Shown: piece after piece, positions 25,276-32,697 of the stretch
Layout of the letters: every line of letters starts with the position of its first letter
Position numbering within the stretch: position 1 is the first letter of the stretch
Assembly: GCF_003966155.1 (NCBI RefSeq)
Contig: NZ_RXNS01000007.1
Span: forward strand, 62,001 to 126,000
Source of the DNA: Halomonas nitroreducens
GTDB lineage: Bacteria; Pseudomonadota; Gammaproteobacteria; Pseudomonadales; Halomonadaceae
Direction: 5' to 3'
Length of the DNA stretch: 64,000 nucleotides
Position numbers and translations under genes: made by a program
Notes under the pieces: generated by a model
Seen by the model: the letters and a program-made list of their open reading frames with translations, nothing else
Databases searched by the model: none
What the model was told of the DNA's origin: nothing

Positions 25276-26967
25276 ATGAGAGGCGCAGGGATGGCGGAGG
25301 ATGGCTACATTCGGGTGGAAAATCCCGTCGAGATCGAGGCCCTGCTGGAGACGCTGATCGAGCCCGGCGGCGCATCGCTTCAACTGGGCGATGCCCAGGG
25401 CGAGCCGCTGCCGGTGCTGTTGATGGAGCAGCAACCCGGTGAGGCATTGGCGCTGGATATCAGCGCCATTCGCGAGGTGGCCGGCGAGCTCAAGCGCGGC
25501 AAGCCCTTCCGCCTGCTGGGCCAGAGCCAGGGCAAGATGGTGCGCACCCCCGACCTGGTGATGGAGGACTGCGCCCAGCGCGATGGCCGGCTGATCTGCC
25601 ATTGCCCCTATCCCTTCAGCCTGGAGGTGCTGCAGCGGCGCGAGTCCTTCCGCGCGCGGCTGCGCCTGGGCATGGAGGTCGGAACCATCCTGCGCGCCGA
25701 CGCGGAGCGCAGTGTCCAGGGCGATCTCAAGGACCTGTCGCTGGAAGGCTGCCAGCTCGAGCTCCCGCTGACGGCCAGCAGCCTGCTGGCCGATGCCGCC
25801 CTGCCGCTGGAGATCGAGCTCTGCTTCCCCAACGGCACGCGCTTTGCGGTGCGGGGGCGGGCCCGACACCGCCGCGTGGATACCGAGCGCCAGGTGGTCT
25901 ATGCGGGCTTCCGGTTCGAGCGCAGCGGCGCCGACCAGGAGCGACGGCTGTGGTTCTTCGTGCGCGAGATCGAGCAGGAGGCGGCGCGTCACGTCGAGGG
26001 CGGGGAGGCCTCGCGCCTGCCGTCCTTGCTGTTCCAGGCGCAGGCCGCGGCGCCCCCTTCGGTGGGGCGCCGCAACATGCGCGACTATCCGACCCCCATG
26101 GCGAGACGTCTGGCGCGCATCGGCGGCTACCTGGATGCCCAGATCCTCGAGTTGCAACAGGACGGCGAGGTGGACTCGGTCCAGCTGTCGCGTCACGCCG
26201 ACCGCCTGCTGCTGCTTTACGAGGAGGACCGGGAAGGCCTGCTGTTCGCGACCCGCTGCCTCCACGACGAGCCCTGGCTGGTACGCCATGGCCTGGGCGT
26301 CGCCGCCCACCTTCTCGACCTGGTCGGGCGTCATTCGGTGCCCCGGGAGCTGTGCAAGGCGCTGGTAGCCTGCGCCATGGTGCATGACCTCGGCAAGGCC
26401 CTGCTGCCCAACGAGCTCTGGCAAGGCGAGGCGCCGGATGCCCAAGCGCCGGACGACCTGGCACGCCATGTGGAGTTGATGGAGGCGCGAATGGCGCAAT
26501 GCCAGTGGCTGTCCTCCGCCGTCTTCACCTCGGTGGTCCGCCATATCAACGAGCGCCTCGATGGCAGCGGCTACCCGCGGGGACTCGCCGGCGAGCAGCT
26601 GGGCGAGCTCGAGCGGGCCGCGGCTGTGGTCGATGTGGTGGATACCCTGCGCCGCGAGCTGGGCGAGCGGCCGGGCTGGCGCACCGGCGCCGTCTATCGT
26701 CATCTGCTCAACCATACAGACAGCTTCGATCCGCGTTGGGTGAAGCGCTATATCCGACGCTTCGGCCTCTACCCCATCGGCTCGCTGGTGCGTTTCGCCG
26801 GTGGCGAGCTGGGCTGGGTCCAGCGCCTGGACGACGAGGGGCGCCTGGTGCAGGTGCAGCTGACCGAGCGGGTCGAGCCCCCCGGCGGTGCACTGGGGGA
26901 GGTACTGCGCGGGGAAGTGACCAACCGGCTGGGGGAGCCGGTGGAAGAGGTGGTGGTCGCCGGCTGA
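25276..26967 (+). CDS. YcgR-type flagellar brake fused to an HD-GYP domain
   Basis: A 563-residue cytoplasmic fusion. Residues about 10-110 resemble the YcgR N-terminal domain. Residues about 118-235 form a PilZ domain with the c-di-GMP-binding pair RRESFR (R122, R126) and DLSLEG (153-158). Residues about 330-500 are HD-GYP-like, with VHDLGK (HD 370-371) and LDGSGYPRGL (GYP 432-434). However, the usual HHE preceding DGxGYP reads INE (424-426), so hydrolytic activity is doubtful. YcgR proteins bind c-di-GMP and slow the flagellar motor; the fusion could couple braking to c-di-GMP turnover or to a second sensing step. ATG 25276 has AGGA upstream; ATGs at 25270 and 25291 are also possible. It is followed by fliST. 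Confidence 0.85.
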   Translation: MRGAGMAEDGYIRVENPVEIEALLETLIEPGGASLQLGDAQGEPLPVLLMEQQPGEALALDISAIREVAGELKRGKPFRLLGQSQGKMVRTPDLVMEDCAQRDGRLICHCPYPFSLEVLQRRESFRARLRLGMEVGTILRADAERSVQGDLKDLSLEGCQLELPLTASSLLADAALPLEIELCFPNGTRFAVRGRARHRRVDTERQVVYAGFRFERSGADQERRLWFFVREIEQEAARHVEGGEASRLPSLLFQAQAAAPPSVGRRNMRDYPTPMARRLARIGGYLDAQILELQQDGEVDSVQLSRHADRLLLLYEEDREGLLFATRCLHDEPWLVRHGLGVAAHLLDLVGRHSVPRELCKALVACAMVHDLGKALLPNELWQGEAPDAQAPDDLARHVELMEARMAQCQWLSSAVFTSVVRHINERLDGSGYPRGLAGEQLGELERAAAVVDVVDTLRRELGERPGWRTGAVYRHLLNHTDSFDPRWVKRYIRRFGLYPIGSLVRFAGGELGWVQRLDDEGRLVQVQLTERVEPPGGALGEVLRGEVTNRLGEPVEEVVVAG

Positions 26968-26974
26968 GGACGGC

Positions 26975-27001
26975 TAAAGTCCCGGCCGGAATCGCCGATA
27001 A
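26975..27001 (+). promoter_or_regulatory. Sigma-28 promoter for fliST operon
   Basis: TAAAGTCC at 26975-26982 and a perfect GCCGATAA at 26994-27001, in TAAA-N15-GCCGATAA form. The leader to the fliS ATG is about 120 bases. Confidence 0.8.
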
Positions 27002-27130
27002 CCCGAAATAGCTCGCTCGGCAGGGCCAGATCGGTCCAATGTGACTCCTGATCTTTGTCACACTGGCCATGTGTCAACGGCTTCAAGCTGGGTCTGGGTA
27101 AGCCGTACTAAATTAAGGAGTGGATGAACC

Positions 27131-27529
27131 ATGGCAGCTATGCAAGGTGCGGGTGCCTACGCGAGGGTGGGAATCGAGAGCGGCGTGATGTCCGCCAGCC
27201 CCCATCGACTGATCGTGATGCTCTTCGACGGCGCCCAGGCGTCCATCCGGGCGGCGCGAATCCACCTGGAAACCGGCAATCTCACCGAGAAAGGCCAGGC
27301 CATCTCCAAGGCCCTGGACATCGTCAATAACGGCCTGGCGGCGGCACTGGACGCCGAGCGGGGCGGCGAGGTGGCCGAGAACCTGGCGTCGCTCTATGAC
27401 TACATCGTTCGCTTGCTGCTGGCGGCCAACCGTCACAACGACTTGGAGAAGCTCGACGAGGCGGAGCGCCTGCTCGACGATATAGCGTCGGCCTGGCGCG
27501 ATATCGAGCCCCAAGTGGCGGGAGGCTGA
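27131..27529 (+). CDS. fliS: Flagellin export chaperone FliS
   Basis: A 132-residue all-helical cytoplasmic chaperone that binds the flagellin C-terminus before export. It has the FliS hallmarks SASPHRLIVMLFDGAQASI, the central helix KALDIVNNGLAAALDAERGG and SLYDYIVRLLLAANRHND. Length is normal. AAGGAG lies about 12 bases upstream of the ATG. It is the first gene of a fliS-fliT-fliK-like-flhB-tail operon, one base before fliT. Confidence 0.95.
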   Translation: MAAMQGAGAYARVGIESGVMSASPHRLIVMLFDGAQASIRAARIHLETGNLTEKGQAISKALDIVNNGLAAALDAERGGEVAENLASLYDYIVRLLLAANRHNDLEKLDEAERLLDDIASAWRDIEPQVAGG

Positions 27530-27530
27530 C

Positions 27531-27926
27531 ATGGTCCCAGCACATGATGTCGACAGCCCCGCCTCTCAGGAGGAGGTGATCGCGATTTATGAGGCCCTGC
27601 TGGCCCGCAGCGAGCAGATGCTGGCGTCGGCCCGCGTGGCCGACTGGGCCGCGCTGGTCGACCAGGAGGCCGACTATGTGCAGCGGGTCGAGCGCCTGTC
27701 GCGACTGGAAGCCGAGCCGTCCCTCGACCGGGCGAGCCAGTTGCGCAAGGCGGATCTCCTGGAGTGCATCCTCGAGAACGATCTCGAGGTGCGCCGGCAT
27801 CTCATCCAGCGGCGTGACGAGCTGGGCGAACTGATCGGCACGTCCCGCCGACAGCAGAGCCTGCAGCGGGCCTACGGTGCCGGCGTCATCGCCGCCGAGG
27901 GACGCTTCACCCAGGGACCGGCGTGA
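27531..27926 (+). CDS. fliT: FliT-like flagellar chaperone
   Basis: A 131-residue helical protein directly after fliS. EEVIAIYEALLARSEQMLASA, ADWAALVDQEADYVQRVERL and a C-terminal helical region match FliT in size and arrangement. FliT escorts the FliD cap protein and, in enteric bacteria, inhibits FlhDC. FliT sequences diverge strongly, so the call relies partly on gene order. It overlaps the next gene by 4 bases (GTGA). Confidence 0.85.
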   Translation: MVPAHDVDSPASQEEVIAIYEALLARSEQMLASARVADWAALVDQEADYVQRVERLSRLEAEPSLDRASQLRKADLLECILENDLEVRRHLIQRRDELGELIGTSRRQQSLQRAYGAGVIAAEGRFTQGPA

Positions 27927-29200
27927 GCGGCATCACGCCCCTGCTGGATACCCTGCTCCATCAGGTGCTGGGCAAGCGCGCCGACGTGCCGCCGCCCAGG
28001 GTCCTGAACGAACCGGTCAAGCCCACCGCCCCGGCCGAGGCGGCCAAGGCCGTGCACAGCGACTCCCGTCTCGAGACCCGTTCCCCGGCGCCCTCCGCGG
28101 AGGGCCTGGCGCGCCCCGGCCGACAGGGGAGCGCCCAGCCGGCCGTTACGTCCGGCGCCTCGCCGACCCCATCGGCCCTGACCCATTTCAGCGCCTCGGC
28201 GCGCACCATCGCCGACCTGCTGCTACGCTTTCCCGCCCCGCCGTCCGCGGTGACCCCCGCCGCCCCGCTGGTCTCGTCGGGGCAGGCCGTCGCGTCTCCC
28301 GCGCTGGCCGAGCGCCTGCAGGGCAGCATTCGCGACAGCGGACTCTTCTACGAGTCCCACCTGGCCCGCTGGTACAAGGGCGAGCTGCCCCGCGAGCAGC
28401 TTGCCCGCGAGCCCCAGGCCTGGCGAATCCTGCGCTTTACCCCGCTGATGGCCGCCGCGACTGCTGGCCAGGCCGGCACCATGGCCAGCGTCGGGCAAGG
28501 CATGTCATCGGCTCGCCTGGTGAAGGCGGCCCTGCCCCCGGCGCCCTTTCTCCCGACGGGTGTCCAGGCCCCGCCCGCGGCCGAGAGGCAAGCGCCGCCC
28601 CTGCCGGCATCCGCGTCGCCCAGGGGTGGCCCTGCGGTCGCTGCGACGCCCGCGGGCACGGCTTCCGCGGCGCCCGCTGCCACCGCGGCCTCGGCTGCCC
28701 AGGCGGCCGAGCGTGCTGCGCCGGAGGGCGCGCCGCGTGTCTCGGCGGAGGCGGCCGTGGAAGGGCGCCGCCCGGAAGGTGGCCGGGAGCTGATCCACGA
28801 GAGCCTCCAGGGGCTGGTACGCCACCAGCTGGAGATGCTGGCCACGCCCAGCCTGCGCTGGGAAGGCGATGTCTGGTCCGGCCTCTTCATGGCCCTGGTC
28901 ATCTCGTTGCCCCAGGGCCGCCGTGACGAACCGGAAGGCGGCGACGACGCGGAGCGACGCCGTGAGCGTGGACACGGCGGCTGGCGCTCCGAGCTCGATC
29001 TCGAGGTGGCGGGGCTGGGGCCGCTCAAGGTGTCGCTGTGGATGAAGGAGGCGCGACTCGATATCGACCTGCAGAGCGCCGACGAGGCAGCGCTGGCCCG
29101 TCTGGAGGCTGGCCTCGAGACGCTGCGGCAGCGCCTGGAGGGCCATGGCTTCGAGGACGTGCGCTTGCGACTGGGCCACCGGGGCGAGGGCATCTCATGA
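27923..29200 (+). CDS. FliK-like flagellar hook-length control protein
   Basis: A 425-residue protein with a GTG start overlapping fliT. The first 280 residues are low-complexity Pro/Ala-rich sequence, as in FliK rulers. The C-terminal 130 residues (GDVWSGLFMALVISLP, ELDLEVAGLGPLKVSLWMKE, RLDIDLQSADEAALARLEAG, LRQRLEGHGFEDVRLRLG) resemble the FliK C-terminal substrate-switch domain. It is separated from hook genes but followed by an FlhB-tail homologue, its natural partner type. It could be the main FliK or a second one; the hook operon is not in the window. Confidence 0.75.
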   Translation: MSGITPLLDTLLHQVLGKRADVPPPRVLNEPVKPTAPAEAAKAVHSDSRLETRSPAPSAEGLARPGRQGSAQPAVTSGASPTPSALTHFSASARTIADLLLRFPAPPSAVTPAAPLVSSGQAVASPALAERLQGSIRDSGLFYESHLARWYKGELPREQLAREPQAWRILRFTPLMAAATAGQAGTMASVGQGMSSARLVKAALPPAPFLPTGVQAPPAAERQAPPLPASASPRGGPAVAATPAGTASAAPAATAASAAQAAERAAPEGAPRVSAEAAVEGRRPEGGRELIHESLQGLVRHQLEMLATPSLRWEGDVWSGLFMALVISLPQGRRDEPEGGDDAERRRERGHGGWRSELDLEVAGLGPLKVSLWMKEARLDIDLQSADEAALARLEAGLETLRQRLEGHGFEDVRLRLGHRGEGIS

Positions 29201-29475
29201 GCGACCAGCGGCGGGACAGCCGGCGTCAGGCCGTGGCGCTGGCCTATGGCGAGCGGGACAATGCCCCGCGGGTGGTGGCGCAGGGCTATGGCGAGCTGGC
29301 CGAGCGTATCGTCGAGGAGGCCCGGCGACAGGGCGTCTATGTGCATGATGCACCCGAACTGGTGGGGCTGTTGATGCAGCTCGACCTGGACGAGGAAGTG
29401 CCGCCGCGCCTCTACCAGGTGATCGCCGAGCTGCTGGTCTGGGTGCGGGAGATATCCAGTGCCGAGTCGCGCTGA
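29197..29475 (+). CDS. FlhB C-terminal-domain homologue (FlhB2-like)
   Basis: A 92-residue protein matching only the cytoplasmic tail of FlhB/EscU export switch proteins: AVALAYGERDNAPRVVAQGYGELAERIVEEA, GVYVHDAPELVGLLMQLDLDEEVPP, LYQVIAELLVWV. It lacks the four membrane helices and the NPTH autocleavage site, which here is replaced by AVALAYG. Such stand-alone tails occur beside FliK-like genes in many bacteria and can partly substitute for the cleaved FlhB tail. ATG 29197 overlaps the fliK-like stop (ATGA). The full-length flhB is at 46097. Confidence 0.88.
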   Translation: MSDQRRDSRRQAVALAYGERDNAPRVVAQGYGELAERIVEEARRQGVYVHDAPELVGLLMQLDLDEEVPPRLYQVIAELLVWVREISSAESR

Positions 29476-29800
29476 GGGCAGATGGCGTGTCGATCCTGTA
29501 CACAAGGTTTTTGTAAATTTTTGTATATCAATCGAGCGTTTCAACGCTTATGCAGGAATGTCGGGTTTCCTTAATAAGGCGTTTTGCAGGCCTTTTTTTG
29601 AAAAAATGACACAGGTCAGTCTTTTACCGTTGGCCAGCGTTGGTCAGCGGGTGTTGCATCGCCTATCCTCGCATAGAGAATGCTACCCAAGTGAAAAAAA
29701 GCGGCACTAGACTGCTTCTGTTCGTGCGATGATTCGCCGACAAAACATGCGGTGAAACAAGCCGCTACGAGAATTATAAGTGCAACTCTTGCAGGGAAAG
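29476..29800 (+). other. AT-rich regulatory region upstream of flhDC
   Basis: 325 bases, distinctly AT-rich for this genome, with no gene. It contains the inverted repeat AGCGTT/AACGCT (29535-29548) and a weak terminator-like element, AAGGC/GCCTT followed by five T (29576-29600), which probably ends the fliST operon. A-tracts such as GAAAAAATG and GTGAAAAAAAGCG suggest bent DNA. I cannot assign the flhD promoter securely. Control by several regulators would be expected, as in other flhDC systems. Confidence 0.5.
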
Positions 29801-30133
29801 ATGATGACCAGTCCATATGTCGACGAGATTCAGGAGATGAATCTCGCCTATCTTCTGCTCGCCCAGCGTTTGCTGAACCACGACCGCGCCGAGGCCATGT
29901 TTCGTCTCAAGATCGATGACGAGATGGCCGATTTGCTGGTCTCCTTGAATGCCCAGCAGCTCTCCCGGCTGGCGGGGATCAACCAGCTGCTGTGTCATTT
30001 CGGGCCCGAGAGCGCCGCGCAGCTGCGCCAGGTGGCCGACAATCCCCGTGATCAGGGGTTGGCCCACTTTCATTCCTCGCTGCTGATGGCGTCGCGCTCC
30101 CAGGCGCCGCAGGGAGGCGGGCATGTCGGCTAA
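29801..30133 (+). CDS. flhD: Flagellar master regulator subunit FlhD
   Basis: A 110-residue transcriptional co-activator that forms FlhD4C2 with FlhC and switches on early flagellar genes. It has the typical EIQEMNLAYLLLAQRLLNHDRAEAMFRL start and LLVSLNAQQLSRLAGINQLLC. ATG 29801 is preferred because AGGGAAAG lies just before it; ATG 29804 is equally placed. It overlaps flhC by 11 bases, consistent with translational coupling. Confidence 0.93.
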   Translation: MMTSPYVDEIQEMNLAYLLLAQRLLNHDRAEAMFRLKIDDEMADLLVSLNAQQLSRLAGINQLLCHFGPESAAQLRQVADNPRDQGLAHFHSSLLMASRSQAPQGGGHVG

Positions 30134-30698
30134 GAGCCTGCTGGTCGAGCTGCAGCAGGTCCAGCTCGCCATCGACCTCATCGAGTTGGGGGCCCGCCTC
30201 CAGGTGCTCGAGACCGAGACCGATCTCAGCCGGGCGCGGCTGATCCGCCTGTTCAAGGAGGTGCGGGGCATGTCGCCGCCCAAGGGCATGCTGCCCTTCT
30301 CCACGGACTGGTTCATCACCTGGATGCCCAACATCCATGCCTCCCTGTTCTACAACATCTACCGGCGACTGCTCGAGGATCACGGCTGCGTGCGCATGGA
30401 GGCCTTCATCAAGGCCTACCGGTTGTACATGGAGCAGGTCGAGATCGATGGTGCCGAGGCCGTGCTCGGCCTGACCCGGGCCTGGACCCTGGTGCGCTTC
30501 TTCGAGAGCGACCAGCTGCAGCTGTCCGAGTGCGGCCGTTGCCACGGCCATTTCGTGGCCCATGCCCACAGCCCGAGCCATGACTATGTCTGCGGCATCT
30601 GTCAGCCCCCTTCCCGGGCCGGCAAGACCCGCAAGAACCGCGAGACTTCGGCCGTCGGCCACACGCCGGCACCGCTCAGGACGGTCCGTCGGGGCTGA
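30123..30698 (+). CDS. flhC: Flagellar master regulator subunit FlhC
   Basis: A 191-residue DNA-binding subunit of the FlhDC complex. It shows GARLQVLETETDLSRARLIRLFKEVRG (helix-turn-helix region), FSTDWFITWMPNIHASLFYNIY and a four-cysteine zinc site (C137, C140, C157, C160), all as in enteric FlhC. The C-terminal 30 residues are a basic tail. It is followed by a sigma-28 promoter and motA, the same order as in Escherichia coli. Confidence 0.96.
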   Translation: MSAKSLLVELQQVQLAIDLIELGARLQVLETETDLSRARLIRLFKEVRGMSPPKGMLPFSTDWFITWMPNIHASLFYNIYRRLLEDHGCVRMEAFIKAYRLYMEQVEIDGAEAVLGLTRAWTLVRFFESDQLQLSECGRCHGHFVAHAHSPSHDYVCGICQPPSRAGKTRKNRETSAVGHTPAPLRTVRRG

Positions 30699-30764
30699 CC
30701 CCGACGTCCGGCGATGACGAGGGCGTGCGGCCCTCGCTCATCGCCAACTTTTCCTCTCCGGCCC

Positions 30765-30792
30765 TCAAGTTTCGCGCCTGCCCCGCCGATAG
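30765..30792 (+). promoter_or_regulatory. Sigma-28 promoter for the mot-che operon
   Basis: TCAAGTTT at 30765-30772 and GCCGATAG at 30785-30792, with a TCAA-N16 spacer. It lies 44 bases before the GTG start of motA. Confidence 0.65.
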
Positions 30793-30836
30793 TCCCTTCA
30801 GATGCGTCATTCACGTTCGCGCTGAGGATATCGGTT

Positions 30837-31709
30837 GTGCTGATTCCCCTGGGTTATCTGGTTGTCCTGCTCTCCGTATTCGGTGGCTTCGTGCTGGCCG
30901 GCGGCCATCTCGGCCCGCTGTTCCAGCCCACCGAGCTGCTGATGATCGGCGGCGCCGGCGTAGGGGCCTTCCTGGCGTCCAACAACGGCAAGGCGCTGAA
31001 GGCGACCTTCCGCATCATGCCCCGGCTGCGTCGCTCGAAGAAGTACGACAAGGCGATGTACATGGAACTGATGGCGCTGCAGTACAAGATCCTCGCCAAG
31101 ATCCGCCGCGACGGCATGCTCGGGGTCGAGCGCGACATCGATAACCCGCAGGAAAGCGCGCTGTTCAACGAGCACCCCAGGGTGCTGGCCGACCCCATGA
31201 TCGTGGCCTTCCTGACCGACTACCTGCGCCTGATGGTCAGCGGCAGCATGGATCCCATGGAGATCGATGAGCTGATGCTCCACGAGATCGAGGCCTTCGA
31301 GCAGGAGGCCCATGTGCCGATCGACGCCATCCACAAAGTGGGCGATGCCATGCCGGCCTTCGGCATCGTGGCCGCGGTGATGGGGGTGGTGAAGGCCCTG
31401 AGCACCGCCGATGCCGGCCCCGAGCAGATGGGCGTGATGATCGCCCATGCCCTGGTCGGCACCTTCCTCGGCATCCTGCTCGGCTACGGCTTCATCATGC
31501 CGCTGGCCAGCCGCATCGAGCGCCAGGCCAAGGAAGCCGAGAAGATGCTGCAGTGCATGCGGGTGACGCTGCTGGCGAGCCTGCATGGCTATGCGCCCCA
31601 GCTGGCCGTGGAGTTCGGCCGCAAGGCGCTGCATACCGCCGACCGCCCCAGCTTCAGCGAGCTGGAGAGCTATGTGCGTGAGGCCAAGGCCGGTGCGGGG
31701 AGTGCATGA
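30837..31709 (+). CDS. motA: Flagellar motor stator protein MotA
   Basis: A 290-residue inner-membrane stator subunit. The GTG start at 30837 gives MLIPLGYLVVLLSVFGGFVLAGGHL, the normal MotA beginning, with TGAGGA eight bases upstream. Four membrane helices are visible (about 3-22, 30-50, 168-190, 200-222), with a cytoplasmic loop of about 110 residues and the GIVAAVMGVVKAL and GTFLGILLGYG pore helices. The long-loop MotA type usually conducts protons. It overlaps motB by 4 bases. Confidence 0.95.
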   Translation: MLIPLGYLVVLLSVFGGFVLAGGHLGPLFQPTELLMIGGAGVGAFLASNNGKALKATFRIMPRLRRSKKYDKAMYMELMALQYKILAKIRRDGMLGVERDIDNPQESALFNEHPRVLADPMIVAFLTDYLRLMVSGSMDPMEIDELMLHEIEAFEQEAHVPIDAIHKVGDAMPAFGIVAAVMGVVKALSTADAGPEQMGVMIAHALVGTFLGILLGYGFIMPLASRIERQAKEAEKMLQCMRVTLLASLHGYAPQLAVEFGRKALHTADRPSFSELESYVREAKAGAGSA

Positions 31710-32665
31710 GTCAGGGAGACAACAGGCGGCCGATCGTCATCCGGCGCAAGAAGGTCGTCAAGGGGCACCACGGCGGCAGCTGGAAGATCGCCCTGGCGGA
31801 CTTCATGACCGCCCTGATGGCGCTCTTCCTGGTGATGTGGATCCTCTCCTCGGCCAGCCGCGAGCAGCGCGAGGGGGTGGCGGAGTACTTCAGCACGCCG
31901 CTGGTGACGGCCATCACCGGCGGTGAGGGGGCGGCCATGAGCATGAACGTCATCCCCGGGGGCGGCCCCGACCCGGTCTTCGCCGAGGGAGAACGGGCGC
32001 GTATCGACCTGCGGGAGCGCTCACGGCCCAGCGACCGCCAGCGCAAGGCATTCCGCAACCTGCAGCGGCGCATCGAGACGGCGATCGACGCCGACCCGGA
32101 GCTCAAGTCGCTGCGCGACCAGCTGCGTTTCGACATGACGCCGGAGGGGCTGCGGATCCAGCTGCTGGATACCGAGCAGCGGCCGATGTTCGAGCTGGGC
32201 AGCGTCCGGGTGGCGTCCTACATGCGCGATCTGCTGCGGCTGATGGCGCCCCTGCTCAACGAGCTGCCCAACGACCTGAGCATCAGCGGGCACACCGACA
32301 ATCTGGCCTACCTCAATGGCTATCGCGGCTACAGCAACTGGGAGCTGTCCACGGACCGCGCCAATGCCTCGCGCCGCGAGCTGGTGGCCGGTGGCCTGGC
32401 CCCGGCCAAGCTGCTGCGGGTCTCGGGCTTCGCCGACCGGGTGCCGATGCCCGACACCGCGCCCAGTGATCCCATGAACCGGCGCATCGAACTGCTGGTG
32501 CTGTTCCCGCAGGTCGCCGAACGCATCCGCGCGCCGGGCGTGATCGACGGCCCCGGCATGCCGTCGCCCCTTGGGCGGCGCGCCGGCGAGCAGGCAGGCG
32601 GCTCGCCGATGACACGGTTCAACGAGAGCCTGCACGAGGCGCTGGGCACGGAGCCAGCGCCCTGA
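31706..32665 (+). CDS. motB: Flagellar motor stator protein MotB
   Basis: A 319-residue peptidoglycan-anchored partner of MotA. Its single membrane helix carries the ion-binding aspartate, IALADFMTALMALFLVMW, with D32 as in E. coli MotB. A plug/linker region follows, then an OmpA/MotB domain (about 160-270: ISGHTDNLAY, NWELSTDRANASRREL, MNRRIELLVLF). The YADFMT-like helix indicates the proton-type stator. It is followed 32 bases later by cheA in the same operon. Confidence 0.95.
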   Translation: MSQGDNRRPIVIRRKKVVKGHHGGSWKIALADFMTALMALFLVMWILSSASREQREGVAEYFSTPLVTAITGGEGAAMSMNVIPGGGPDPVFAEGERARIDLRERSRPSDRQRKAFRNLQRRIETAIDADPELKSLRDQLRFDMTPEGLRIQLLDTEQRPMFELGSVRVASYMRDLLRLMAPLLNELPNDLSISGHTDNLAYLNGYRGYSNWELSTDRANASRRELVAGGLAPAKLLRVSGFADRVPMPDTAPSDPMNRRIELLVLFPQVAERIRAPGVIDGPGMPSPLGRRAGEQAGGSPMTRFNESLHEALGTEPAP

Positions 32666-32697
32666 CGGGCACCAATCATTCCAGGGTGGGGACATGC

